A stretch of DNA of 64,000 nucleotides from Alphaproteobacteria bacterium. Its GTDB lineage: Bacteria; Pseudomonadota; Alphaproteobacteria; Bin65. The stretch is from assembly GCA_022819985.1 (NCBI GenBank), contig JAJEGH010000043.1, forward strand, positions 1 to 64,000, read 5' to 3'. How positions within the stretch are numbered: position 1 is the first letter of the stretch; each line of letters starts with the position of its first letter. Below, one piece after another: positions 6,292 through 18,171 of this stretch. Below the pieces are notes generated by a model. The model was not told where the DNA came from, searched no databases, and was given only the letters and a program-made list of their open reading frames with translations. The position numbers and the translations under genes were made by a program.

Positions 6292-8900
6292 GCGGTTTCG
6301 CCGGCGACCTGCGGATCGCCGCCCGGCTGGCGCGCCGGGAGTTGCGCGGCGGCGTGCGCGGCTTCCGCATCTTCCTGGCCTGCCTTGCGCTCGGCGTCGC
6401 CGCGATCGCCGGCATCGGCTCGCTCGGCTCGGCGGTGCGCGAAGGCCTGCGCGCCGATGCGCGGAAAATCCTCGGCGGCGACGTCGCGGTCCGGCTGATC
6501 CATCGCGAGGCGGACGCGGCGGAACAGGCCTGGCTCCGGCGCAACGCCACGGTCTCGCAAGCCGCCGACCTGCGCGCCATGGCCTATACCGTCCGGGGTA
6601 CGATCGACCGCGATCCGGCGCAGCGCCGCCGCGCCCTGGTGGAGCTGAAGGGCGTGGACGGGCTGTGGCCGCTCTACGGCCGCCCGGCGGTCGACGGCAA
6701 GCCGGTGGGGCGCGAGCGGCTCGCCCGGCTGCTGGCGGCGCGCGACGGCGTCCACGGCGCGCTGGTCGATCCGGCGCTCCCCCTGCGGCTCGGCGTCGAT
6801 ATCGGCAACCGGCTGCGCATCGGCGGGCAGATATTCGAGATCCGCGGCCTGCTGACCGGCGAGCCGGACCGCGGCACCCGCCTGTTCACCCTCGGCCCGC
6901 GCATCCTGGTGAGCCGGGCCGGGCTCCAGGCGACCGGACTCGTGCGCCATGGCAGCCTGATCTATTTCCACTACCGGCTGAAGCTGCCGCCGGGCGCGGA
7001 CCCGGCCGCATTCGTCGAGCGGCTGAACGCGGCGCTGCCCAAGGCCGGCTGGCGCGTGCGCTCGCTCAACCAGGCGACGCCGGCGGCCCAGCGGTTCCTG
7101 GCCCGGATCGCGCTCTACCTGACGCTGGTCGGGCTGACGGCGCTGCTGGTCGGCGGCCTGGGGGTCGCCAACGGCGTGCGCGCCTGGCTGGACGGCCGTG
7201 TCGCGACCATCGCCACCTTCAAATGCCTCGGCGCCTCGGCCCGCATCGTTTTCCTGGCTTACCTGATCCAGGTCCTCGTGCTGGCGCTCGCCGGCATCGC
7301 GCTCGGCATCGGCATCGGCGCCGTCCTGCCCGCCGCCCTGGCCGGGCTGGTCGAGAGCGTCTTTCCGGTCACCCTGCGCCTCGGCCTCTATCCCGGGCCG
7401 CTGGCGGCCGCCGCCCTGTTCGGCCTGCTGACCGCGCTCGCCTTCTCGCTCTGGTCGGTCGCCCGGGCGCGCGAGGTGCCGCCCGCCATGCTGTTCCGGC
7501 AGACGGTCTCGACCGCCGAGGGCCGGCCGAAGCCGCTCTATGCGGCGATCACGGCGCTGCTGGTCGCGATGCTGGCGGCGCTGGCGCTGCTGACCGCGGC
7601 GGACCCGGTCATCGCCACGATCTTCATCTGCGGCTGCGCCGGCGCCTTCCTTCTGTTCCGCGGCCTGGCCTGGCTGGTCGCGCGCGGCGCGGCGCGGCTC
7701 TCCGACCCGGCGCGCGGCGGCCCCGGATCGAATTGGCGGGGACGGAACCTGCGCGGGCCGAACCTGCGGTTGGCGCTGGCCAATATCCACCGGCCCGGCG
7801 CGCCGACGGCGAGCGTCATCCTCTCCCTCGGCCTCGGCGCGACGGTGCTCGTCGCCATCGCGCTGATCCAGGGCAACCTGATGGACCAGCTGCGCCGCCA
7901 GATGCCGGACCGCGCGCCCGCCTTCTTCTTCATCGACATCCTGCCCGATCAGGTCGAGCGGTTCGACGCGGCGGTAAGCGACGCCGGCGGCGCCACCCGG
8001 ACGACCCGCATGCCGATGGTGCGCGCGCGCATCGTGAAGCTGAACGGCGTGCCGGCCGCCGAAGCGGCGGTCCATCCCGACGCGCGCTGGGCGACGCGCA
8101 GCGAGCGCGGGCTGACCTACGCCGCGGCGATGCCGGAAGGCTCCCGGCTGGTCGCCGGTGAGTGGTGGCCGGCGGACTATCGCGGCCCGCCGCAGGTCTC
8201 CTTCGATGCCGAACTGGCCCGCGGCATGGGCCTTGCGGTCGGCGACACGATCACCTTCAACGTGCTCGGCCGGGAGATCGCGGCAAGGATCGCCAACCTG
8301 CGCCGGGTGCAGTGGCGCACGGTCGGCATGAACTTCACCGTCATCTTCGCGCCCGGCACGCTGGAATCCGCGCCGCACAGCCATATCGCGGCGGTCTATG
8401 CCCCGCCGGACGCGGAAATGGGCCTGCTGGCCGCGGTCAACGCCGAACTGCCCAACGTTTCCGGCGTGCGGGTGCGCGACGCCCTGGAATCGGCGGCCGG
8501 CATTCTGGAAACCATCGGCGTCGCCCTGCGCTCGACGGCGACCGTCACCCTGCTGGCCGGCCTGCTGGTGCTCGCCGGCGCCATCGCCGCGGGGCACCGG
8601 CGGCGGGTCTACGATGCCGTGGTGCTGAAGGTCCTCGGCGCAACGCGCTGGCGGGTCCTGCGCGCCTTCCTGCTGGAATACGGCCTGCTCGGGCTCGTCA
8701 CCGCCGCGATCGCCGCCGCGCTCGGCGCCATCGTCGCCTGGGCCGTGCTGACGCTCGCCATGCGTTCGCCCTGGACCTTCCTGCCCGGCACGGCCATCGG
8801 CACGGCGCTGCTCTGCCTCGCGGTCATGCTGCTGTTCGGCTTCGTCGGCACCTGGCAGGCGATGCGCCAGAAGCCGGCGGCCCTGCTGCGCAATGAATGA
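6288..8900 (+). CDS. ybbP: FtsX-like ABC permease, YbbP family
   Basis: The 870-residue integral membrane protein pairs with the ATPase it overlaps. One N-terminal membrane helix (GFRIFLACLALGVAAIAGIGS) precedes a large periplasmic domain. Two FtsX/MacB-type bundles follow, around residues 280-430 (LYLTLVGLTALLVGGLGVANGVRAW) and 745-870 (TVTLLAGLLVLAGAIAAGHRRRVYDAVVLKVLGATRWRVLRAFLLEYGLLG). A further membrane pair near 420-460 gives the usual long YbbP form. The function is presumed export or extraction of envelope lipids. The tesA-ybbA-ybbP neighbourhood is conserved in many proteobacteria. Confidence 0.92.
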   Translation: MSGFAGDLRIAARLARRELRGGVRGFRIFLACLALGVAAIAGIGSLGSAVREGLRADARKILGGDVAVRLIHREADAAEQAWLRRNATVSQAADLRAMAYTVRGTIDRDPAQRRRALVELKGVDGLWPLYGRPAVDGKPVGRERLARLLAARDGVHGALVDPALPLRLGVDIGNRLRIGGQIFEIRGLLTGEPDRGTRLFTLGPRILVSRAGLQATGLVRHGSLIYFHYRLKLPPGADPAAFVERLNAALPKAGWRVRSLNQATPAAQRFLARIALYLTLVGLTALLVGGLGVANGVRAWLDGRVATIATFKCLGASARIVFLAYLIQVLVLALAGIALGIGIGAVLPAALAGLVESVFPVTLRLGLYPGPLAAAALFGLLTALAFSLWSVARAREVPPAMLFRQTVSTAEGRPKPLYAAITALLVAMLAALALLTAADPVIATIFICGCAGAFLLFRGLAWLVARGAARLSDPARGGPGSNWRGRNLRGPNLRLALANIHRPGAPTASVILSLGLGATVLVAIALIQGNLMDQLRRQMPDRAPAFFFIDILPDQVERFDAAVSDAGGATRTTRMPMVRARIVKLNGVPAAEAAVHPDARWATRSERGLTYAAAMPEGSRLVAGEWWPADYRGPPQVSFDAELARGMGLAVGDTITFNVLGREIAARIANLRRVQWRTVGMNFTVIFAPGTLESAPHSHIAAVYAPPDAEMGLLAAVNAELPNVSGVRVRDALESAAGILETIGVALRSTATVTLLAGLLVLAGAIAAGHRRRVYDAVVLKVLGATRWRVLRAFLLEYGLLGLVTAAIAAALGAIVAWAVLTLAMRSPWTFLPGTAIGTALLCLAVMLLFGFVGTWQAMRQKPAALLRNE

Positions 8901-9075
8901 CGGGCGCAACGAATGACGGGCGGAATGAACGGGCGGGGGGATGAACGGGCGGGCCGGAAGCCGGATCGGGGCGAAACGGCGGGCCTGTGCGGGCGAAGCC
9001 CATTGATTTTTCGCGCCCGGACGCCAAAATAGCATCCGGGCTTCAACCGAATTCAGACAAGGGACTCCGAAAACC

Positions 9076-9825
9076 ATGGATCCGCGTTACCAGGGTGGTT
9101 TCGCCAGCGGCGCCGCGACCGCCGCTGCGTTCGACGAAGGCCTTCGGGCATACATGCTCAAGGTCTACAACTATATGGTCGTCGGCCTCGTGCTCACCGG
9201 CGCCGTGGCCTTCGCCGTCATCAACATTCCGGCGATTTCCAGCCTTTTCTTCGCCACGGTCCAGACGAGCTACGGCCTCGCGACGCAACTGACGATCCTC
9301 GGCTGGATCGCGCTGTTCGCGCCGCTGCTGTTCGTCTGGGTGTTCGCCTCGCGATTGCACAGCATGGACCCGAACACGGCGCAGACGCTATTCTGGGTCT
9401 ATGCCGGCCTGATGGGGCTGGCGCTCGCGCCCATCGTCGCCGTCTATACCTCGATGAGCATCGCCAAGGTCTTCTTCATGACCGCCGCCACCTTCGGCGC
9501 CATGAGCCTCTACGGCTACACGACCAAGCGCGACCTGACGCGATGGGGCTCGTTCCTGATGATGGGCCTGATCGGCATCATCATCGCCATGGTGGTCAAC
9601 ATCTTCCTGGCGAGCCCGGCGCTGCATTTCGCCATTTCGGTGATCGGCGTGCTGGTCTTCGTCGGCCTGACCGCCTACGACACCCAGCGCATCAAGTCGA
9701 TGTACGCCGCGGCCGACGGCACCGCCGTGATGACCCGCAAGGCGATCATGGGCGCGCTGCAGCTCTATCTCGACTTCGTCAACCTGTTCCTCATGCTGCT
9801 GATGCTGTTCGGCAACCGCGAATAG
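9076..9825 (+). CDS. Bax inhibitor-1 / YccA family membrane protein
   Basis: The 249-residue protein has seven predicted transmembrane helices, beginning NYMVVGLVLTGAVAFAVI and ending YLDFVNLFLMLLMLFGNRE, the diagnostic C-terminal LYLDFvNLFl motif of the UPF0005/BI-1 family. The GLTAYDTQRIK motif before the last helix is also typical. Members act as pH-sensitive calcium leak channels or bind FtsH (YccA); which role applies here is unknown. It is a single gene. The 175 bp before it hold short ATGACGGGCG tandem repeats (about 8897-8957) and a weak hairpin GCCCGGA-N13-TCCGGGC at 9015-9041. Confidence 0.93.
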   Translation: MDPRYQGGFASGAATAAAFDEGLRAYMLKVYNYMVVGLVLTGAVAFAVINIPAISSLFFATVQTSYGLATQLTILGWIALFAPLLFVWVFASRLHSMDPNTAQTLFWVYAGLMGLALAPIVAVYTSMSIAKVFFMTAATFGAMSLYGYTTKRDLTRWGSFLMMGLIGIIIAMVVNIFLASPALHFAISVIGVLVFVGLTAYDTQRIKSMYAAADGTAVMTRKAIMGALQLYLDFVNLFLMLLMLFGNRE

Positions 9826-9881
9826 CCCGGCGGCACGAGCTTGCCTGTCGGCAATTTTCCGATGCTGTGACGAGGCCACGG

Positions 9882-10124
9882 ATGGCACGAAGAACCGAAA
9901 TCAAAGCAACGATTTCGAGGATTAACGATTTCGGGTTGTGCGAAGTAACGGTGCCGGGCAATCCCGGCCGCCGGGCAGGCTTTACGCTCGACAAACTGGT
10001 CGGATACAGCGGACAGCCGCTCCGCGAGTTCGGTATCCGGGCAGGCGCGGAGGTTGAATTCGTCGAAGACGCCAGGGGCAGGGTCGAGTCTGCGCGGCTT
10101 GTCCATGCCACAGCAGTTTCTTGA
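9882..10124 (+). CDS. Small OB-fold-like protein, unknown
   Basis: The product is 80 residues (MARRTEIKATISRINDFGLCEVTVPG…). The alternation of short strands and the closing AGAEVEFVEDARGRVESARL resemble a cold-shock or OB-fold barrel, but the RNP motifs are not clear. Its end overlaps the next gene by 20 bp, suggesting one transcription unit. Base composition falls below that of its neighbours from here onward. Function not recognised; an RNA- or DNA-binding partner of the next gene is a guess. Confidence 0.6.
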   Translation: MARRTEIKATISRINDFGLCEVTVPGNPGRRAGFTLDKLVGYSGQPLREFGIRAGAEVEFVEDARGRVESARLVHATAVS

Positions 10125-10761
10125 TCCTGCGCTAACGAAATCGGCAAAACCGGCAGCGTTGGTATCGACAACGCTGCCCGAACATGTGCGCAAGTTCGGT
10201 TATTTGCCGGACTTCAGTTTGTGGCAACCCGGCGACCTCTTACTATTTTCCGCTAAACGATTTAATCGGGCACAGCGAGCAATCGTAGATACCCAGAAAC
10301 GACTGGGCTATGCGCTCGACGATGCCAGATGGCACCATGCAGCCGTCTATATCGGCGATCGCTACATGTGTGAAGCTATCCTAGGCGGTGTCCGATACCA
10401 CCCGGTTGAGGATGTTGTCGGGCAAGGTCTAATTCGCGTCAGGCGAGACCCTAAGGGTTCACAAGCGCAAGGTTACCAAGTAGCCATTAAGGCTCTGATG
10501 CGTCTACCTAAATCTTACGCGTTCCGATCCGCGTTACGTTCGTGGCTGCGTTCACACGGAACAGAGTTCGCTCGAGCTTTTTCTCATGAATTTCGTATCG
10601 AGCGTGACGCTGTAATTTGTTCGCAGTTGTTCCACGACGCCTTTATGGAAGCGACAAGTCGAACCTTGATTCAACGTGCCGACAGAGACGTCATGCCCGC
10701 AGAGTTGAGCGCCTGCACCGGACTTGCCGACGTCGCAAGCGCTTGGCTGCGCTTGCCATAG
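10105..10761 (+). CDS. Permuted papain-like (YiiX/YebB-type NlpC/P60) hydrolase
   Basis: The product is 218 residues from the ATG at 10105 (MPQQFLDPALT); an earlier ATG at 10054 lies deeper in the previous gene. The sequence has the order seen in circularly permuted papain-fold amidases: LWQPGDLLLFS, then His in RWHHAAVYIGDRYMCEA, then the Cys in DAVICSQLFHDAF. These would be the catalytic His and Cys. Such enzymes cut peptide or amide bonds in cell wall, lipids or proteins. There is no signal peptide, so it is probably cytosolic or delivered another way. Codon use is visibly more AT-rich than in surrounding genes, suggesting transfer together with the preceding small gene. Confidence 0.7.
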   Translation: MPQQFLDPALTKSAKPAALVSTTLPEHVRKFGYLPDFSLWQPGDLLLFSAKRFNRAQRAIVDTQKRLGYALDDARWHHAAVYIGDRYMCEAILGGVRYHPVEDVVGQGLIRVRRDPKGSQAQGYQVAIKALMRLPKSYAFRSALRSWLRSHGTEFARAFSHEFRIERDAVICSQLFHDAFMEATSRTLIQRADRDVMPAELSACTGLADVASAWLRLP

Positions 10762-10816
10762 CGTTAACTCGAACACGCGATATGTTTGGGCGCCGGCGCG
10801 CGGCCCTTCCCGTCGG

Positions 10817-11536
10817 TTAAGCAAACTTCGCCGCGATGCGTTGCTGGATCGCCGCGGCGGCGGCGGCCGGGTCGGGCGCGGTGCGGATGGGGCGGCCGAT
10901 GACGAGATAATCGGCGCCGAGGTCGAAAGCCTGCTCGATATCGACCGACCGCTTCTGGTCGTCCGCCGGCCTGTTGAGGCCGGGCCGGATGCCGGGGCAG
11001 ACCGCGATCAGCTCATCGCCGACTTCCCGGCGCAGCGCCTCGACCTCCAGGCCCGACGACACGACTCCGGCGCAGCCGAGCGCCAGCGCCCGCTTCGCCC
11101 GGGACAGCACGACCCGGCCGATATCCGCCTCGAAGCCGAGATCGTCCATATCGCCCCGGTCGAGGCTGGTCAGCACCGTGACCGCCAGGATGCCGGGCCC
11201 GTCGCCGGCCGCATCCGCTGCCTCAACCGCCGCCGCCATCATCGCATCGTTGCCGTGCACGGTGCAGAAGGTGGCGCCCCGGCCCGACAGGTTGCGCACG
11301 GCCGCCGCAACGGTCGCCGGGATGTCGAAGAATTTGAGATCGACGAAGACCTTGTTGCCCCGCGCGGTCAGCCAGTCGAGCAGGGCGAAATACTCGCCGC
11401 CCATCATCAACTCCAGGCCGATCTTGTAGAAGCGCACCGTATCGCCGAGGCCGGTAACGATGGCCCGGGCCTCGCCGGCGGTCGGCACGTCGAGCGCCAG
11501 GATCAGGCGTTCTTCGGCGGGAATGGCCCTAGTCAC
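10817..11536 (-). CDS. pyrF: Orotidine-5'-phosphate decarboxylase
   Basis: The 239-residue TIM-barrel enzyme catalyses the last step of UMP synthesis, OMP to UMP plus CO2. The signature VFVDLKFFDIP supplies the catalytic Asp66-x-Lys68 and Asp71. LILALDV at the N-terminus and VCPGIRP and ADYLVIGRPI (phosphate-binding loop) at the C-terminus complete the family pattern. The length is normal. It lies 30 bp downstream of gyrB in the same orientation, so it may be read through from that operon. Confidence 0.97.
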   Translation of the reverse strand: MTRAIPAEERLILALDVPTAGEARAIVTGLGDTVRFYKIGLELMMGGEYFALLDWLTARGNKVFVDLKFFDIPATVAAAVRNLSGRGATFCTVHGNDAMMAAAVEAADAAGDGPGILAVTVLTSLDRGDMDDLGFEADIGRVVLSRAKRALALGCAGVVSSGLEVEALRREVGDELIAVCPGIRPGLNRPADDQKRSVDIEQAFDLGADYLVIGRPIRTAPDPAAAAAAIQQRIAAKFA

Positions 11537-11566
11537 GCAGCGCTCCTGTAACGCACGCGCGAATAA

Positions 11567-15297
<3,731 letters not shown>

Positions 15298-15432
15298 GCT
15301 CCTCCCCTCCCCTTGGGGGAGGGGGTCAGGGGGAGGGGTGAGCGGCGGTCGCGACGGCACTGAAGGCGGCATCGACGTGCTGGAAGACACCCCCTCCACT
15401 TGTCCCTCCCCCAGGGGGAGGGGGATTCGATC
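15298..15432. repeat. Family A palindromes between recF and the DUF559 gene
   Basis: Two C-rich palindromes are visible: CTCCCCTTGGGGGAGGGGG followed by TCAGGGGGAGGGG (15301-15338), and CCTCCCCCAGGGGGAGGGGG near 15405-15424. The first reads as the inverse of the palindrome on the other side of the DUF559 gene (15828-15868). The segment is open in frame and would encode PPLTPPPDPLPQGEGRS. Confidence 0.85.
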
Positions 15433-15822
15433 GGCATCTTCACGAACGCCGGCCGCCTCCAACGCCAGCGTTACTTCTGTGAGCACGCCGTCGGTATTTG
15501 CCAGCACCTCGTTATTCCAGAATCGCAAGACAGAATAACCTTCGTCCCGGAGCCAGCCGTCTCGTCTCGAATCGTATGCTCTCTGCATCTCGCTATGCTG
15601 GCCGCCATCGACTTCCACGACCAGCCTGGCCGCCGCGCAGTAGAAATCGACAATGTAGGGACCGATCGGTTGCTGACGCCGGAAACGCGCGCCCAACTGC
15701 ACTCTGCGCAGCTTCGACCAAAGACGCTTTTCCGCGTCTGTCATCGACCTGCGGAAATCTTGCGCCAAGGCAGTCTTGAAAACGCTTCTTCGCGTCGAAG
15801 AAGGCCGGTCTGCTCGTGTCAT
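15298..15822 (-). CDS. DUF559 endonuclease-like protein, no own stop codon
   Basis: From the ATG at 15822 (MTRADRPSSTRRSVFK) the frame encodes a DUF559 domain of about 125 residues: DAEKRLWSKLRR, FRRQQPIGPYIVDFYC, RLVVEVDGGQH and VLRFWNNEVL. DUF559 proteins share the Vsr/PD-(D/E)xK nuclease fold; the Asp of IVDF and the Glu/Asp of VEVD are the likely metal ligands. No biochemical role is established for this family. The frame then runs without a stop through the palindromic repeat into recF, so the native C-terminus is not visible. The gene is bracketed by inverted family A palindromes and interrupts the usual dnaN-recF contact, which suggests it arrived as a cassette. Confidence 0.75.
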
Positions 15823-15827
15823 AGGCC

Positions 15828-15868
15828 GACCCCTCCCCCTAACCCCCTCCCCCAAGGGGAGGGGGGAC
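15828..15868. repeat. Family A palindrome upstream of the DUF559 gene
   Basis: CCCCTCCCCCTAACCCCC is followed by TCCCCCAAGGGGAGGGGGG. It is the mirror orientation of the palindrome at 15301-15338, so the DUF559 gene sits between inverted copies. It lies between the DUF559 start and the dnaN stop. Confidence 0.85.
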
Positions 15869-15917
15869 GGGAACGGGCTGCCTCTATCGTTCGGTCCGGC
15901 AGGGGTCGAATGTCCCG

Positions 15918-17036
15918 TCAGACCCGCATCGGCATCAGGACGTAGAGCGACGCTTCGTCCGCCAGATCGCGGATCACCGTCGGCGAGCCGCTGTCCGCCA
16001 GTTCGAACTTCAACTCCTCGCCCTCTATCTGGTTGGCGATGTCGAGCAGGTAGCGGGCATTGAAGCCGATCTCCATGTCCTCGTCGCCGTAGGCGATTTC
16101 CAATTCCTCGGTGGCGCTGCCGGCGTCCGGGCTGGTCGCCTGCAGGGTGAGATTGCCCTGGCCCAGCATCAGTTTGACGGCGCGCGACTTTTCCGTCGAA
16201 ATCGTCGACACCCGGTCGACCGCCTCGCGGAACGGCTTCGTCGCCACGGTCATCGCCTTGTCGTTCTGGTTCGGAATCACCCGCTCGTAGTCCGGGAAGG
16301 TGCCGTCGATCAGTTTCGAGGTCAGTTCGATACTGCCGAAAGAGAAACGGATCTTGTTCTCCGACAGGCCGACCTGCACGGAGGCGTCGGCCTCGGCGAT
16401 CAGGCGGTGCAGTTCGTTGACCGTCTTGCGCGGCACGATCGCGCCCGGCATGCCGGCGGCGCCTTCCGGCAACGGCATTTCCAGCCTCGCCAGCCGATGG
16501 CCGTCGGTTGCCACGGCGCGCAGCAGCTGAACGCCGTTCCCCTCCTTGGCGTGCCAGTAGATGCCGTTGAGGTAGTAGCGGGTTTCCTCGGTCGAGATCG
16601 CAAAGCGGGTGCGGTCGATCACCGTGCGCAGGTCGGCAGCACTCATGGCGAACTCGTGGGGCAGGCCGCCGCCCTCGATCGCCGGGAAATCCTCCCGCGG
16701 CAGGCAACTCAACCGGAAGCTCGACCGGCCGGCGCGCAGCGCCAGGCGGCTGCCGTCCTCCTCGAGCGCCAGCTCGACCTGGGCGCCTTCCGGCAATTTG
16801 CGCACGATGTCGTGCAGCGTGTGGACCGGCGTCGTCGTCGCACCCGGCGTCGCCACATTGGCTTCGGTCGCTTCGACGATCGAAATATCCATGTCGGTGG
16901 TGTTGAGCCGCAATGCCGCGCCGCTCGCTTCGATGAGCACGTTGGACAGGATCGGAATGGCGTTGCGCCGCTCGACCACGCTCTGGACGTGGGCCAGCGA
17001 TCGGAGCAGGGCGGCGCGTTCGATGAGAATTTTCAT
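15918..17036 (-). CDS. dnaN: DNA polymerase III beta sliding clamp
   Basis: The 372-residue clamp tethers polymerase III to DNA. I start it at the ATG at 17036 (MKILIERAALLRSLAHVQSVVERRNAIPILSNVL), the standard beta-clamp N-terminus; the open frame upstream is G+C-driven. Family features include LLRAVATDGHRLA, the ATRYYLNGIYW-like segment (STEETRYYLNGIYWH) and the C-terminal YVLMPMRV, which closes the hydrophobic protein-binding pocket. recF and gyrB lie downstream. dnaA is not adjacent. Confidence 0.97.
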   Translation of the reverse strand: MKILIERAALLRSLAHVQSVVERRNAIPILSNVLIEASGAALRLNTTDMDISIVEATEANVATPGATTTPVHTLHDIVRKLPEGAQVELALEEDGSRLALRAGRSSFRLSCLPREDFPAIEGGGLPHEFAMSAADLRTVIDRTRFAISTEETRYYLNGIYWHAKEGNGVQLLRAVATDGHRLARLEMPLPEGAAGMPGAIVPRKTVNELHRLIAEADASVQVGLSENKIRFSFGSIELTSKLIDGTFPDYERVIPNQNDKAMTVATKPFREAVDRVSTISTEKSRAVKLMLGQGNLTLQATSPDAGSATEELEIAYGDEDMEIGFNARYLLDIANQIEGEELKFELADSGSPTVIRDLADEASLYVLMPMRV

Positions 17037-17250
17037 GGGAGGTGTCAGCGGTGTCCTGTTCATGTGCGTCGCCGGAAACCGGCCGGGTTCCGGGCGGATG
17101 CGCTTCCCTCTGTCGGGCCCGGAGCGGGCCTGACGGGCCGGCCGGCGCCGACGGATTGCGGCTGGGCCCTGCGGCCCGGAGGCGCCCCGGCGGCCAGCGG
17201 CCCCGATCGGCATTCCGGACGAGGCGGGCAGCCGTCCGCACCGGACGCCG

Positions 17251-17278
17251 ATTATAACAGAAGCCCCTTGAACCCAAA
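17251..17278 (-). promoter_or_regulatory. Sigma-70-type promoter for dnaN
   Basis: On the minus strand TTTGGG (17278-17273) is followed after 16 bases by a perfect TATAAT (17256-17251). It lies about 215 bp upstream of the dnaN ATG. The 420-bp space between phoB and dnaN (17037-17459) otherwise shows only G+C-rich sequence; I see no DnaA-box cluster or gene in it. Confidence 0.6.
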
Positions 17279-17459
17279 GGACAATCGACCCTCCGCCCCG
17301 GGCGGTCGAAAACCAACGCCGGCACAGCCTGTCCGGAACCCGGTTTTGCCCGGCGCGACCGGCATTTCCGACAGGAGGAGGCGCAGCCGGCCGCCGCGGC
17401 GCGGAAACCGCCGCCGGGGCCCAGCGACGGCCCGGAGCCGGCGCCGGGCATGCCGGCGC

Positions 17460-18146
17460 CTATTGCAATTCCATCGCGTAGCCGGCCGAGCGGACGGTGC
17501 GGATCACGTCGGGCGACCGGCCGACGCCCAGCGCCTTGCGCAGGCGCCTGATATGCACGTCGACCGTGCGCGGTTCGACATAGACGTCGCGTCCCCAGAC
17601 CGAGTCGAGCAGCTGCTCGCGCGAAAAGACCCGGCCCGGATGCTCCATGAAATGGCGCAGCAGGCGGAATTCGGTCGGGCCCAGATGGGTCGCCTTGCCG
17701 CCGCGCATCACCTTGTGGGTCGCCAGGTCCATCTCGATATCGGCGAAGGTCAGCTGCTCGGCCGAGACGGCCGGCCGGGTCCGGCGCAGGACGGCGCGGA
17801 TCCGCGCGATCAGTTCCTTCGGCGAAAAGGGCTTGGTGACGTAGTCGTCGGCGCCGCTGTCCAGCCCGCGGATGCGGTCGGCCTCCTCCGATCTGGCGGT
17901 CAGCACGATCACCGGAACATCGCGGGTCTCCGGGCGCCGGCGCAGCTGGCGGCACACCTCGATGCCGGAAACCGCCGGCAGCATCCAGTCCAGGACGATC
18001 AGGTCGGGCCGGCGTTCGCGGACCGAGATCAGGGCCTCCTCGCCGTCGAGCGCCTCTTCGACCTCGAAGCCCGCCTCCTCCAGGTTGTAGCGCAGCAGCG
18101 TGACGAGCGGCGCTTCGTCCTCGACGACGAGGATGCAGGGCTTCAT
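17460..18146 (-). CDS. phoB: Phosphate regulon response regulator PhoB
   Basis: The product is 228 residues from the ATG at 18146 (MKPCILVVEDE). The receiver domain has acidic pocket EDE, phosphoacceptor Asp in LIVLDWMLP, a Thr in VLTARSEE and Lys in DYVTKPFSPKEL. The OmpR-type winged helix has LGPTEFRLLRHFMEHPGRVFSREQLLDSVWG and RTVDVHIRRLRKALG. It is the last gene of the pst operon. No phoR kinase gene is adjacent; it must be encoded elsewhere. Confidence 0.97.
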   Translation of the reverse strand: MKPCILVVEDEAPLVTLLRYNLEEAGFEVEEALDGEEALISVRERRPDLIVLDWMLPAVSGIEVCRQLRRRPETRDVPVIVLTARSEEADRIRGLDSGADDYVTKPFSPKELIARIRAVLRRTRPAVSAEQLTFADIEMDLATHKVMRGGKATHLGPTEFRLLRHFMEHPGRVFSREQLLDSVWGRDVYVEPRTVDVHIRRLRKALGVGRSPDVIRTVRSAGYAMELQ

Positions 18147-18171
18147 CCGGTTCGTCTCCGGCCGCACGGCG

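Noticed and set aside
9015-9041. GCCCGGA-N13-TCCGGGC hairpin before the BI-1 gene as a riboswitch or terminator
   Set aside because: The stem is short, the loop is long and no T-run follows; it is not convincing.
5970-9077. A 1,035-codon open frame on the minus strand
   Set aside because: It lies antisense to ybbA, ybbP and part of the intergenic DNA, has low-complexity Arg/Gly/Gln-rich sequence and no family features. It is a base-composition artefact.
15298-15432. C-rich repeats considered as a CRISPR array
   Set aside because: Repeats are palindromes of varying spacing with no regular spacers and no cas genes in the window.
15918-17459. Replication origin beside dnaN
   Set aside because: No dnaA gene, DnaA-box cluster or AT-rich unwinding region is visible; dnaN is often separate from oriC in alphaproteobacteria.
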